Shown one piece after another: positions 1-12,633 of a stretch of DNA of 64,000 nucleotides. The first letter of the stretch is position 1; each line of letters opens with the position of its first letter. The DNA comes from Azadirachta indica (taxonomy: Eukaryota > Streptophyta > Magnoliopsida > Sapindales > Meliaceae): contig CM040446.1 in NCBI GenBank assembly GCA_022749755.1, positions 14,160,367-14,224,366 of the forward strand, given 5' to 3'. Position numbers and translations under genes: made by a program. The notes beneath the pieces were generated by a model, which worked only from the letters and a program-made list of their open reading frames with translations, had not been told where the DNA came from and did no database searches.

Positions 1-3000
1 TTTCAGTAATCACTAAGTTTCATAAAAACTCAGCAAAGAAGATAATATTTGATGAAATGATAACATTTGTCACTTACAAAGAAATAAAACGATTATATTG
101 CAATGCATACTATAAAAATTATAGCCTTACTGATTCGTTCGTTATTTATCAATCTTTCTCGAAAAGATAATCATACTGATAGGAGCGTTAATTAATATTC
201 ACTAGCTCTATTGACTAATTCCTTCGAAAGTATTCTCCAATCACGTTACAAAACCAATTTCAATATATTTAGAGGTCTCCAACTTCTCGTAATCGGGAGA
301 TGCAACTAGTTGTAGTCTAGTTTTCTATTGTATTAAGTTTATTTGTTTCTACTTTTTTTGGATAATAATGAAATATCGTACCAATTTTGAGTATGATTTA
401 GTAAAAACTTATACTAATTTTGACAAATATTTTCAAATATTTTATAAAATATTAACAATTTTTTTTAATGTAATGACTGTTTAATTTTAAAGATGTAGTA
501 TTTTATACAACAATATGGAATAAATCCAAATTTTATAAATATCTGCAAAACTTACTATCAATAAAAATTAAGTAGGGTTTTAGTAAATTAAAATCTTAAT
601 TTCAAACAATGATGTGAATTTTTATCCATTAATCTCGTATAATTTAAAGGGCAAAGATGATTGATGAGTTTGGAATATTAAACAGTATATTCGGTTTTCA
701 ATTTAAAATATTGTATTGCTCGAATTACTGCATTTTGTGTCCTAATATAAATTTTCTTATAACATAAGAAATAAATAATCTTGGCCTAACTTGAGTGGCC
801 AAGAGATTATACCTTTAATTCGATCTTTATCAATAACATCACGTTATAAGTGAGGTTTATCATACACTATAAGTAAAGTGTATTATATTAAAATATTGAT
901 AAATTTTCTTTTACACGTGAGGATAAAACTCACTCTCTAATTAAAGTGTTTTGTTCAAATTAGATGCAGATGTCTGAACTTTAGTAAATTGTAATTGTAA
1001 TATTAAAAAAATAATAATAAATAACTTGCACAATAAAATTTTACAAACATAAAGATGCAAAAACATAACTAATTGTAAAATTATGATACTCTCAGTCTTT
1101 CATACACGTGTTTGATTTTTAATAAACAATGGTACAATAAAATATAAACATTTAATATCACATGTTGGACTCGAACTTTCAAATGTCAAACTCGGGCCTA
1201 GTCTTGGCCCATGACTTGCTTCATTATTTAGTAACATCTTTTAAAATATGTATTTTAATTGAAAGAATACCTTATACTAAATTATTTATTTTTATAATAA
1301 ATCTAATTCAAAATTATTTGGATTTTAAATAAAAAATTTAAATTCCTTTTTATTTTTACTAGAACTTAGAAATTTATATACTAATTTGATCAAAATAATA
1401 TATCCCAAATGATTAATTTTATTTAACTTTTTATAAAAAATACAAAAAATAGGATAAAAAAAATAATATTTTTAAGTCAATTTATATGAATGATTTTGTA
1501 TGTTAATTTAAATAATATATGTAACAACGAAGTATTAGTATTAGAGATGTAAATTTTTATAAAAATTTGATAAAAATAAAATGTGCCGTGTAATTAATTT
1601 TATTTAACTTTTTATAAAAAATGCAAGAAATATGATAAGAATATAATATTTTTATATCAATTTATATGAATGATTTATCTGCAATTTACAAAAAAGTTTA
1701 TATTCATATTTCTAGCAGACATTATATTCAATATTTTTTTAAATGGATATTTGTTAATACTTGTATTCTAAAAGATATCCTGTGAATACAAAAAGCAATA
1801 AACTTTAAAAAATTTGTAATTTGTAATTTGATTTTCAATATTTTACAAATTAATATATCATATTAATAAATTAAATTACAAAATTAATGTCATATTAGTC
1901 TTGGTGGTATGTGGTAGGGGTAGATGGTGAAAGGATAGAGAAATTAAAAATTAGGTTAAGATTTATGTTTAATATAATTGACTTTTTTTTTTTTTATGTA
2001 CAAACATTAGGTAACATAATTTAGAAAAAAAAAAGGTGTGTTATAGCCATATCTTATACGAATATTATAAACTTTTTTCGTATTTTATCCACCAAGATTA
2101 AATATCAAAGGATATCCATGAAAATGTTATTTATTGCCATTCTAATGTAATAGATATTCGTAAAAAGTGTGGTACCTGTTGCCATTCTTTACATAATGCA
2201 CTCTAAATGGTTACTTTGAAACAACTCCAATATTTATTTGATGAATTATGGAGTCAAATATTGTATTAAACCGAACAAAAGAACAATATCATTGTAATCT
2301 ACGCCAAAAATGTCCTCAATCTCATCCATATAGCCTAGAAGGTTTAGATATAAACAAAAAAGATTTCCCGTCCTTTTCATTAATAAGCATCATCTCCCAG
2401 TCCCAACATCCTACCAATAGAAACTAAATATAAATTTACATATTCACCTTTCCCTCTCCCTATTTGTCGTTTTTTGGCCTTTAGGTACACATATTTCAAC
2501 CCAATAGGCAATAGATATAGTTAATTAACTATTTACAAAAATTATCATTTAATTTATGTCATAAATATATCATTAATATTATTATTCAATATTAAATGCT
2601 TGTAATAAATTTTAGCATTAATATTATCCTCATAAATTAAAGAAGCATTTTACCTTTATAAATTATAAATAAAATAATATCTTAATTCTTAATAAATAAA
2701 CATTAAAAATGATAAAAATGTATAATTTCTCCTGTCAATAAAAGAAAACTTTTTATTCTGTTACATGTATTACTTATTAATATTCAAGACGGATAGCATC
2801 TACAGAAGGGATACCCATGATTATTTTTAATTGAGATTAATAGTAGTTTTACATTAAAAAATTATTAAGAAAAAGAAAAAAGAAAAAAGAAAAAAGAAAA
2901 TGAGATAGAGAGAGCCAATAATCAAGCAAAAAGCTACGTAGCATTTCCTGCTCCGTCATTATCTTCCAATCTCCATTTTTCCTCCTCTCTTTAAATAAAA
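1..3000. other. AT-rich intergenic region
   Basis: No open reading frame or recognisable gene is visible. The stretch is very AT-rich with many short homopolymer runs. It contains one diverged direct duplication (about 1381-1500 and 1562-1680, listed separately). Around 2860-2900 there is a purine-rich run of repeated GAAAAAA units that leads into the promoter of the PP2A B subunit gene. I see no transposon ends or tRNA. Confidence 0.7.
1381..1680. repeat. Diverged direct duplication, offset about 181 bp
   Basis: Two segments, about 1381-1497 and 1562-1677, share the order of several blocks: AATTTGAT, ATTAATTTTATTTAAC, a TTTTTATAAAAAATGCA-like stretch, and TCAATTTATATGAATGATTT. The offset between matching blocks is about 181 bp. 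Substitutions are scattered, so this is an old tandem duplication without visible coding function. Confidence 0.6.
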
Positions 3001-3009
3001 ACAAAAACA

Positions 3010-3200
3010 TAAAGAAATTACTATCAGAGAGAGAGAGAGAGAAAGAGAGAGTGTGAAAATCTCAATCGACGTTCAATCTGTACTCTCTCTATAGAGAAAG
3101 CGTGTCTCTGTGAAAATCTCATCGATTTCCATTTTCTAGAGAGAGAAAGCGGAATCTCATTTTTTCGTTGGGAGAGAGAGAGAGAGAGAGAGAGTGAGTG
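3010..3200 (+). promoter_or_regulatory. GA-rich leader of the PP2A B subunit gene
   Basis: Two (GA)n tracts, at about 3027-3049 and 3172-3194, flank a pyrimidine-rich and GAGA-rich leader upstream of the start codon at 3405. GAGA tracts in plant 5' leaders are known binding targets of BPC-type factors; that they act here is inference. A weak TATA-like TTTAAATAAAA lies near 2990. Confidence 0.45.
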
Positions 3201-3404
3201 AGTGATTTTGTGTGTGAAATCTGGCTGTCTACACTGCTTGTTTATACGGTTATTATGGTTGATTATTCGAGAACTCGTCTCTATAAATTGAGATTGTTTT
3301 AAATCGGTGATGTGATTATCGAAGTTTCAGATCGATTTTGTTTACGCATTAAATTCGACTTTGTCTTTGCGTCTTGATTTCTTATTGTGAAATTGGTACA
3401 AGAA

Positions 3405-6400
3405 ATGGACAACGGCGGCGGCTCGGAAGCCGCGGCTCAGCCGCTGGAGTGGAAATTCTCGCAAGTGTTTGGAGAACGGACCGCAGGAGAGGAAGTACAG
3501 GAAGGTAAAATCTTCAATTTCCTTGACCTGATTCTGTGCTGCCTAGGGCTGTGCCTGCTCTTTTTTCTATTCTTTTTGGTGTGTCCATATTCATCAGTTT
3601 TTATATCAGTTTAATTGTGGATATATGTAGAGAGATCTATTATACGTAGATTGGATTTGATACCTACTACGGGCTTCACGTTGATGATAAATATGGGTCT
3701 ACATTATTAATAGTGACTAAGCTGATCAGTTTGTATAGAGGTTCACAGTTGAAGTTAGTGGTTATAGTCTTGATGTTGCATGCATGAATAATAATTTTTA
3801 TAGTTTTCACCGTAGCTGTGTTGGACCTTAAATATTGGTGCCGTTAGCTTAAGCTTTTGGGATGATTGCTTGTTCAGTGAACTTGTCAAAGGATTGATAC
3901 TTCTTGTGCTATCTCAGAATGCATCATGAGTACATCAAGGCAAAGGTGTTGGGCCTATATTGGACATCAACATTTTGTCAAGGGGTTGATTTCCTGGGTC
4001 ACTGGATTAACTAGTTAGAGCAAAAATTTGGCTTGTCATGGTTGCACCTCACCACTGCTGAGTCTTTGAAAATTAATATAATTTAAGAAACAGATTGAGT
4101 CACATTGTGTTGATTCTGGACTCCGAATGGACTAATCAAATTCTCAAAACTAAAGCCTGTGTCCTGCATTGGACTTGCTGTTAATTTTCATGATTGTTTA
4201 ACATCTGTTATATGCTAGAATTCATCTGTGTGCTTATTTTCTTTGGGTCTAGTTTTTGTTTGGGGAGGAAGGTTTTGAGTTCTTTTATAAGGCCTTTTCC
4301 ATAAAGTTTTTTTAACGTTGAGAATTTTCTTTTGAGTGCAGTATGATTTGTGCTTTGCAGTAGTGTATTTTATGTGCTCTCTCTCCCTTGCTTAATTTCA
4401 TTTCTTTCTGGACTTTATATTTGCAGTTGATATCATATCTGCTATTGAATTTGATAAATCTGGTGATCACCTTGCTACTGGAGATCGTGGGGGCCGGGTG
4501 GTTTTGTTTGAAAGAACTGACACACGGGATGTAAGCCAATCCAATGCGTACTTTTCTATTGTTTATACTATTTCTATGCTGTAATTTTCCATAATGTTTA
4601 GTTTGTCAAACTCTATTTGTATATAGTTTTATGATGTAAACTATGATATGTAGCATGGTGGACATCGAAGAGATCTGGAGATGATGGATTATTCAATGAG
4701 TAGACATCCTGAGTTTCGATATAAAACAGAGTTTCAGAGCCATGAACCTGAGGTAGTGTCTTTGTACTTACTATGGTTGATGCCTGTTTGGATTTGTTGT
4801 TTTATCAGTGGCTCACTGCTTGACTTGGAATTTTTGTTAACTTGTATTTTCATCTGTTTGATTCAGTTTGATTATCTAAAGAGCTTGGAAATTGAAGAGA
4901 AGATCAACAAGATCAAATGGTGCCAGTCAGCTAATGGTGCCCTGTATCTACTGTCCACTAATGACAAGACCATTAAACTGTGGAAGGTAGGGAAATCCAT
5001 TGGAATGCACCTTTCTCTAGCTTTCGAGCTTTTATTTGCTCGATTTAATGGAACAACTCAGAACTCAGTCCTTCACAAGGTTTTCCATATGTTAGATAAT
5101 GAAGATATTGATTGCATTACTAGCTTTAGCACAAATGATTACTAAGGAATAATGCAGGTTTTAAAAACATTGGCATTTCATAAATGAAAGCTCCTTAAGT
5201 CTCTTGGTATAAATAATGTGTAAGCTCCTCAAATCTCTTGGTATAAATCATGTGTGTGCTTTACTGTTGGACAGGTTCAAGAGAAGAAGGTCAAGAAAGT
5301 GTGTGATTTGAATGTGTACCCCGAAAAAGCTGCTGGAAACGGTCCAGTTGTTGGTTCAACTGTATCTACAAGCTGCAAACCTTATCTTGCAAATGGTGGA
5401 TGCAGAGAGAGAACTTTCGGCTGTGCAAGCAATGACTTTTCATTTCCCCCTGGGGGTGTCTCATCTTTGCGTTTGCCTGTGGTAGTTGTACTTTATTCTA
5501 ATCTACTTTTCTTCTAACATCAGTTGGTATTATAGTGTTTCAAATAATTATTTTCCGAAATCTAGCGAGTCTATTATTTTACTCGCACTCAAGGAAGTGG
5601 CATGGCAGTGATTAACAACTTGGTATGGTATTATTATCATTTGCAGCTCTAACACTTGGGGTCAAATGTCATAATTAGGTTGCCAGTCAGGAGACAAGCC
5701 TTGTGGCTGGATGTCGAAGAATATATGCACATGCCCATGACTATCATATTAACTCTATTTCAAATAATAGGTGATGACCTGTGAATAAATCTCCCCTGTT
5801 TTGTTTCATAATCATGTTTATGACTTTTACTAATTCCTGATTATTTCTTTGTTTTTTGGTTTTGTAGTGATGGTGAAACTTTTATATCAGCTGATGACCT
5901 GCGGATAAATCTCTGGAATTTGGAAATTAGCAATCAGAGTTTCAATATTGTTGATGTGAAACCTGCTAACATGGAGGATCTGACTGGTGGGACTCCAGAA
6001 TTTTGAATGGCAATTATGCAATTATATGGATTTTTAACAATTTGGTTATGGTTGTTTTAGAGTATTCAGACGTGTAAAAGAATTGTGATCAAATAGAAAA
6101 CTTTAATCTTGAACTTCATTTGTTGTGTTAAGTCTTACTAGAATAGAGTATGTAATGGTGGTTTTGTATAGTCATATTCATGTGCTTGACATCATTCTTG
6201 CAGAGGTGATCACTTCCGCAGAATTTCACCCTATCCACTGTAATATGTTAGCATATAGTAGTTCAAAGGGCTCCATTCGTCTTATTGACATGCGGCAGTC
6301 GGCATTATGTGATACTCATAGCAAATTGTAAGTGGATTTTGTTGTAGTTGTGCACATAATCCATCCATCTGAAGAATTATTCTACAATAATTTGTTCCAT

Positions 6401-8594
6401 TTTTCAAAGTTGTTCTCATGAGTTTTCTTATGTACAGGTTTGAGGAACAGGAAGCACCGGGTTCGAGGTCTTTCTTCACGGAGATAATTGCCTCGATCTC
6501 AGATATCAAGTTTGCTAAGGATGGAAGACACATATTAAGTCGTGACTACATGACTCTTAAGGTTCAGTGTGATGTTAAAGGGGAATCTGTTTCAATTAAA
6601 ACTTTTGCATATTCTCTCTTAAAACAAATTTTCAGTTTATTATACAAAGCAAAAACAACAGAAAAAAAGAAGTCTCTTAGCAGTTGCATATTTATTGGAA
6701 ATTAAACTACAGTCATGAATATTTTTTTCGTGTTTGGCCTCTCCAACAGATATGGCTTAATAGCTTAACTGTATTTAATTTCTTTTAAGAATGTAATAGT
6801 TCTCTTCTCAGTGCTGTGAATAAGCTTCTTCATGGAATTGGTGAATACTGAGTACATGGATGGACAAAATGACAAAATGAATTTTTAGACCATAGCAAAT
6901 GGAAACTTTTGTTAATATTGTCTTTGGCAGTTTTTTTATAATCTCTCTCTGTAGCTCACACTTATTCTGATATTTAACATGGTTTCTGGTTATGTGCTTG
7001 ACAGTTGTGGGACATAAATATGGATTCTGGTCCTGTTGCAACTTTCCAGGTTCATGAATACCTAAGACCTAAGGTAACATATTCTTCCAAGAACCATTTT
7101 ATTGGTTTGGATTATACTTTCACAGTGTCTGAATTGAGAAATTGGGAAGGAGAGAATTGAAGTGGAGGGAGCTCAACAATTTTGTTTGGACACCTAAGAA
7201 AGAAATGAAATTAGGGGAAGGAAAGTAAGTAACTTCAGTGAGCACATTTTTCAGATCACTTCCACGAGATTTGAAGATAATACAATTAATGGTCCTGATA
7301 CAACTTTTAGATATATCTCCGAAATATATGAATAAGAGTTTGAACTAAATCGGACAATCATATGATTAGCACGCTTTTCCTTTTCTTCACTTATCTTGAC
7401 GTCTGAACTAGCAGGGAGTGGTTGAACTTCACTTCTTCACTTTTGTATTGTTACTTCTCTCGTAATTTACCATATACATTGTTGATGAACTCTTTCTTGG
7501 CACCTCCTTCAGCTGTGTGATTTATATGAAAATGATTCTATCTTCGACAAATTTGAGTGTTGTCTGAGTGGAGATGGACTTCGAGTGGCTACTGGCTCCT
7601 ACAGGTTTGCTACATAATTGAGTGATCCTTATTATCATCGTTATTCCTTCACTATGATGCTTTTACCCGGATGTGTAACCTCATTCTATTTCATGCGATT
7701 CCAGCAATCTGTTTCGTGTGTTTGGTGGTTCTGAAGGCAGCACAGAAGCAACAACATTGGAAGCCAGCAAAAATCCCATGAGGTATGAACTGAGAATATG
7801 GTATACTATTGACAGTGTTTAATGATTTGAGTGGCTGTGCAAGTGTTCTCCTTGACACTTGTCTTTACAATGTTTTTGCATCACAATTGTTTGGATGTGT
7901 TGATTATAAGAAATAGTTTTGTTGGCTGTATTGCCTGCATCATGGTGTAATTTATTTGTGTCGTGGATTTCCAGGAGACAAGTTCAAACCCCATCAAGGC
8001 CTTCTAGACCACTTGGATCTCTTTCTGGTGTTGTGAGGCGAGGTATGTTTACTTGCATAGAACTTATGTGCTTTATTATACAAAATACCAAATTGGCATT
8101 TTTTGGATTAATACCATTTCGTCTATCAGGCTTGATTAAAAGCTTTTAGCACATTCTATTATGATTTGAAAGCATACAATAATATAGGAATAACAAATGG
8201 ATTAGTCAGATCCGAATCCAATCAGTTCTTGATTTCCTCGTAATGTTGCTATTTAAGTTAAATGTGAATACAGTTAAAATGTAGTATTCACTTTCTCGTG
8301 ATGAAGTTGATATATCTACTTGTATGTCATAAACATTAAGGTTGGAACATTTTCTAAACTCATCCTATGTAATTACTCGGTATGTTGTTGTTTCTATGCC
8401 TAGTTTATACCTATTACGATCTGTGTGTATGTCCTGTTTCTGTTTTGACAGTAAAAGGAGCAGATAACGTTGGAGTTGATACAAATGGAAATACTTTTGA
8501 TTTCTCCATGAAGTTGTTACACTTAGCTTGGCATCCATCTGAAAACACAATTGCTTGTGCTGCTTCAAACAGCCTTTACATGTATTATGCATAA
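3405..8594 (+). CDS. Serine/threonine protein phosphatase 2A 55 kDa regulatory subunit B
   Basis: B55-type regulatory subunit that sets substrate choice and location of the PP2A holoenzyme (scaffold A plus catalytic C). Fourteen coding exons join in phase: 3405-3504, 4427-4530, 4654-4752, 4867-4986, 5275-5481, 5679-5770, 5868-5986, 6204-6327, 6438-6561, 7005-7073, 7513-7604, 7705-7782, 7975-8042, 8452-8594, giving 512 aa, the usual length of plant B55 proteins. Family signatures include [40 protein letters not shown], the [12 protein letters not shown] and [17 protein letters not shown] beta-propeller segments, and a C-terminus ending SLYMYYA. Each WD-like blade spans one or two exons. The ATG at 3405 is preferred over an in-frame GTG at 3387 because MDNGGG is the typical plant N-terminus. 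Intron 4 carries a 34-bp tandem duplication (5188-5255). Confidence 0.96.
5188..5255. repeat. 34-bp tandem duplication in PP2A intron 4
   Basis: Two adjacent copies beginning AAGCTCCT and containing TCTCTTGGTATAAAT lie at 5188-5221 and 5222-5255, with a few substitutions. They sit just before the acceptor of exon 5 (5275). No function is evident. Confidence 0.75.
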
Positions 8595-9790
8595 AGTTGG
8601 TCAGGAAGATCTTGAATTGGTTTTGCCTGGCAAAGCTTATTTGATTTTGGTGAAAGCTGCTTCTCTTCCTTCCAGAACCAATGACGTGAAAGTTGCACCA
8701 TTTATCAGACTTCTGGCAATCCGTTGTAACTTTTAGCACATCCTCCAGCACCATGGAATTATCAAGGAGAAGCTTATACTTCTTCCAGGATGGCTATTCC
8801 CACTGATTATATTCTTTTTTTTTAATTTTTTATGGAAAGGTAGAATTATTGTTATTGTCTCTTGCTTAGGTCAAAGAAAATGCGATGGTAGTTCTCCTAC
8901 AATGGAGACATAGCTTTATAAATACTTCTCTGCAGCTGCTAGATTTTGAGACTGATGGGGTTTTAACCTGAAAATTAGGAATGGAGCTGTGACGTGCATC
9001 AATTCTCATTGATATCTTTGGGCATCACTCTTGTATCATTTGGACTAGGAAACTCTAGGCTTGTGAAATTTGATCATGCTTATTGTTATTTAAATTCTAA
9101 CCAATTTTTTTTCTCATTTTCACCGAATTTACTGGTTTGTATTGTGTATAGACCTTGGCAAATAATACTTCTCTTCGGATGTTGTAGATTACCGCACGGA
9201 TGCGAATCTGTCTTCCGTCAGTTCCCTGTAGGATTAATTTAATGAATCTTACAATTCAAGATTGATATTGTGCAGCTTCCGCGCGTTGAAAATAAAATTA
9301 AAAAAGTTCTTGAGGGAAGTTTATTTATTGATATTTAATATTTAATATTTTCATTTTACAGCAATTGAAATTTGAATTTAAGTACATTTGAAGAGAGTTT
9401 TAGGCTCTCTATTCCAGGAGTATGCTGTATATCTTCAATATTTCAAAGCTTTTTTTTATTAATGATAGAATAATATAGTCTTGCTATTTTATTAATGATA
9501 AAATTAGTCTTAATGAGGAGTATTTTTTTTTATTTGACATCTTTTCAATTTGTCCCGAAATAAAGTTATAAAAAATAGTTTTAGAAGTGTTTCAGATTAG
9601 TGCTCTTGATTTTAATGTTTATGACGAGGTTTTTAGAACTTAATTTTAATGAAAAACTGATTTCAGTGGTTGGATGCAATGAATAACTGTCAACGAAAAT
9701 GGGTTAATGTTCTCATAATTTTAATTAAATTTACGGTAAATCTTAACTACACGTGTTAAAAATAAATTAGATAAAAATACATTTAAAAAA
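8595..9790. other. 3' flank of PP2A gene and AT-rich spacer
   Basis: The first ~650 bases after the stop are probably 3' UTR; the last part near 9200-9300 is a plausible transcript end. From about 9280 to 9790 the sequence is AT-rich with no supported gene. Confidence 0.5.
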
Positions 9791-9793
9791 AAA

Positions 9794-10645
9794 ATGATGA
9801 TGCCATGTAATGTTTATTTTTTCCCGCTCTTCGCGTTGGGAGATCTCAGCCGCTTCACGTCTAAATTCTCACTCCAAACAAACCATCCACATGAACGGGG
9901 AATAGCACAGCTACCTGTCACGCGCTGGAAACTGAGGTGGAAAATTTCAGCACATGTGGCACTTGAACAAACTTCAATGCACTACCCAAGTAAGCCTTTG
10001 AACACTCAAAATCACTTTGTATGTGTGTGTAGTGTGAGTAGAGAAGCAAAGCAGTAGCAAAGAAGAAAATCTGCAGTGAAAACAGTAGAGAGAAAAGAAG
10101 CGCACGTTCTGCCTTTGTTGAGAATACAAATGGATGGCCATGATTAACTCTATATAAGCACTATCAATGGCCAAGATGTGTCTACATTTAGAACATTTAC
10201 AAGAAAACAAGAAATATACTATCTACCACCATTACACACAACATTGGGCCTATTGGATCACATTTTAAGGAAACCAAACTAAGTTACTAAACCAAGCCAA
10301 GTACTGTCCAACTTACTCCCTGCATGTGTCTTGCTACCTAGCCCAAATGGTGCTTTTAAGGATGGTTGAGGTGGTTGTTTCTAAAGTCCACTGACTTGCC
10401 TAGCCTCGGTTGACACGGTAGGATGTCGGACACGCTCCCGTTCCGCTCTGCTCTCCCTCGAACTGCTTTCGGAACTTGATGTTCGCTCGCGGGGTACTGT
10501 TCACCAGCATACTATTCACCCGCAAGTGTAAGCTCTCCGTCGAGAGGGTAGGCGACTCCGGAACTTGGGTGCGCTTGTCCTACGAGGAGCGCGCTCTCGT
10601 GCTCTTGTGCTTTCGGCGGTTTCGCTTCCGAACCGGCGGCACGTG
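9794..10645 (-). mobile_element. Probable LTR-retroelement-derived sequence (solo LTR or small non-autonomous element)
   Basis: Read on the minus strand, this stretch has a TATATAGAG-type TATA box near 10155-10165, then a pyrimidine-rich transcribed-like part ending near 9990. Its upstream half (10380-10645) is unusually GC-rich and carries paired GGTGAAxAGTA motifs (near 10496 and 10510) of a kind often seen in plant LTRs. There is no long open reading frame, so no protein domain supports it. It ends where the sequence starts to resemble the leader of the NDUFS7 gene. I could not define a clean TG...CA pair or target-site duplication, so the boundaries are approximate. Confidence 0.35.
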
Positions 10646-10719
10646 ACAAACCGCCTCAAATCCCTTAGAAGCATAAAACTTTTTCTCTCTGCTCAAAACT
10701 AAAAAAATATCCAGCAACA

Positions 10720-11102
10720 ATGGCCTTGATCGCCAGAAACACCGCAACGCGCCTCCCTTTCCTCCTCTCAAGACATGCCGTCTCTCTCTGCTCGTCGTCG
10801 AAGTCCCATCTAACCTCATACTCTGGCGCTCCTCCTCCCTCGACCACAAGGCCCGTGGCCATATCAAACAGGGTGGAATACGTGATCTCAAAAGTGGACG
10901 ATATTCTTAACGCGATTCGCGCGGGCTCCATCTGGCCCATGACCTTCGGGCTGGCCTGCTGCACTGTAGAGATGATGCACGCGGGGGCCGCTCGCTATGA
11001 TTTCGACCGCTTCGGTATCATTTTCCGGCCGAGCCCTCGCCAGTCCGATGTTATGATCGTTGCTGGCACTCTCACCAACAAGATGGCCCCAGCTCTTCGC
11101 AG
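10720..11102 (+). CDS. Isolated first exon of NDUFS7 (complex I PSST subunit), duplicate copy
   Basis: The open frame from the ATG at 10720 encodes 127 full codons: a mitochondrial-type presequence ([18 protein letters not shown], rich in R/S/T and poor in acid) followed by the conserved PSST core including [33 protein letters not shown] and [12 protein letters not shown]. It ends at a good donor, CGCAG|GTACGT, in the same phase as exon 1 of the complete gene at 12634. No copy of exon 2 follows before 12634, but the exon 2 at 14708 would join in frame to give 205 aa. The core is uninterrupted and nearly identical to the second copy, while the presequence has diverged. It is either an alternative first exon or a recent partial duplicate that cannot make a full protein alone. 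Similarity to the second copy extends about 75 bp upstream (ACCGCCTCxAATCC blocks). Confidence 0.75.
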
Positions 11103-12520
11103 GTACGTCCGTTCATTTACCGTTCAAAATTGGCCTGCAAAATTTGGATGCATGCTGAGAAACATGCTTTAAATATATCTGCAATTGCGATCGATATTAT
11201 TCATGCAGCAGTTGTAGTTGTTTCTTGAGAAAACCTGTTGTGAGGATTAATTTGGAATTTAGATAAATACATCCCGGCTTATTTGTCTGTACATATTTAT
11301 AATCTTTTCGGTTATCTTTCTTTGGCTCGGTTTGGTATTTGATAGAAGTTCTAAACATAAAAAAACTGAGTTAATTCATTAGAAGTTGCTCTTATAGCAT
11401 ACTTTTCCAGTTTTATTTACAAAGTACGGATATTTAGGTCCATCTACTTCTCTGAAGGCATGGAATAAGAGTATGCAACAAACGTTCAGGATTTTGGAGG
11501 TCACCTCTTTTTGATCTTTCAGAAATCATGTCAAAATTACAATTACCCCACCAAATCAGTTTGTCTTCAGATATCCTCTAAATTTAAAAATCTAACAAAA
11601 ATATTAAAACAGAAATATAACCACAATTTTAAAATCAATACTCACAACTTAAAATATTGTCCGGTCACTGTATTAAGTCTTTATTTTTATTTAAAATTAT
11701 AATGAGCATAAGAATTAAAATATTTAATAAATACTACTTTTTCATGAAGATTAGATTTAGTAACTTCATGTATCTATAAATTCAAATACTAAATAAAAAT
11801 CTCTATAATGAATCAATTATCTCTTCCGTAAATTTTTCTTTAAAATGTATTGCTAGTTTTGACATTTTGGTTATATAATTTGTAATAAATCAAATGAAAA
11901 TGAATCACCATGACATATATACTGCTTAATAAAAATTAAATATGTATAAATATTTGATTTTATATATATATATAAGGAAAAATAGGTAACATTATATTTT
12001 TATATCAATTATTGATCATTTGATTTTAACAGCTTCAATAATAGTTAAAATTAAATTTGATATATATAATTAATATATATATTATATTATAATTAATTCA
12101 CGTCATAAATTAAATTTTAACTGTGAGAAGTGTTTAAATTTAATTATTTATAAAATTATGTGAAAGTATAGATCGACAATTAAAAGTATACTTAATTTAT
12201 TAGTTTTGCTAAAAGTGCACGCAAATGGTAATTTTCAGAATACTTGTCGTTTAAATCCTATCTTCTCAAATCACTCGGCTTACGAATGGCTAGGAGCTAA
12301 AATTTTTCAATGAGAGATCTTGAATGTGGGATTTTTAATATAATATTGATTGATTGACACGTATAATGTGTGCTGTTAAAAAAAAATGTAATTCCAAAGA
12401 CCTAGGGAAATCCCCTTAGATAAATCACGAGACGTTCGAATATACCCTTGTTGCTGTAGACTTATTTACTAGTACTACCCTTCAAGATCTGCGGTTTCCC
12501 TGCTAAATTTACGTCTAATT
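11103..12520. other. AT-rich spacer between the two NDUFS7 first exons
   Basis: Very AT-rich from about 11500 to 12200, with TATA runs near 11960 and 12060. I searched it by eye for a second NDUFS7 exon 2 ([34 protein letters not shown]) in the forward direction and found none. If the orphan exon is used, this is intron; otherwise it is intergenic. Confidence 0.65.
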
Positions 12521-12633
12521 AATTGAGCCCAACAAACAATATATTAACGGAGCGAATAGCAACCACCGCCTCCAATCCGTCGACGTTTTTTTATTTTTTT
12601 TTTCCCCTCGGGAGGACGGACAATACGCCAGCT

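Noticed and set aside
10580..10964. Minus-strand frames of about 100 codons over the orphan NDUFS7 exon
   Set aside because: Antisense to a GC-rich conserved coding exon.
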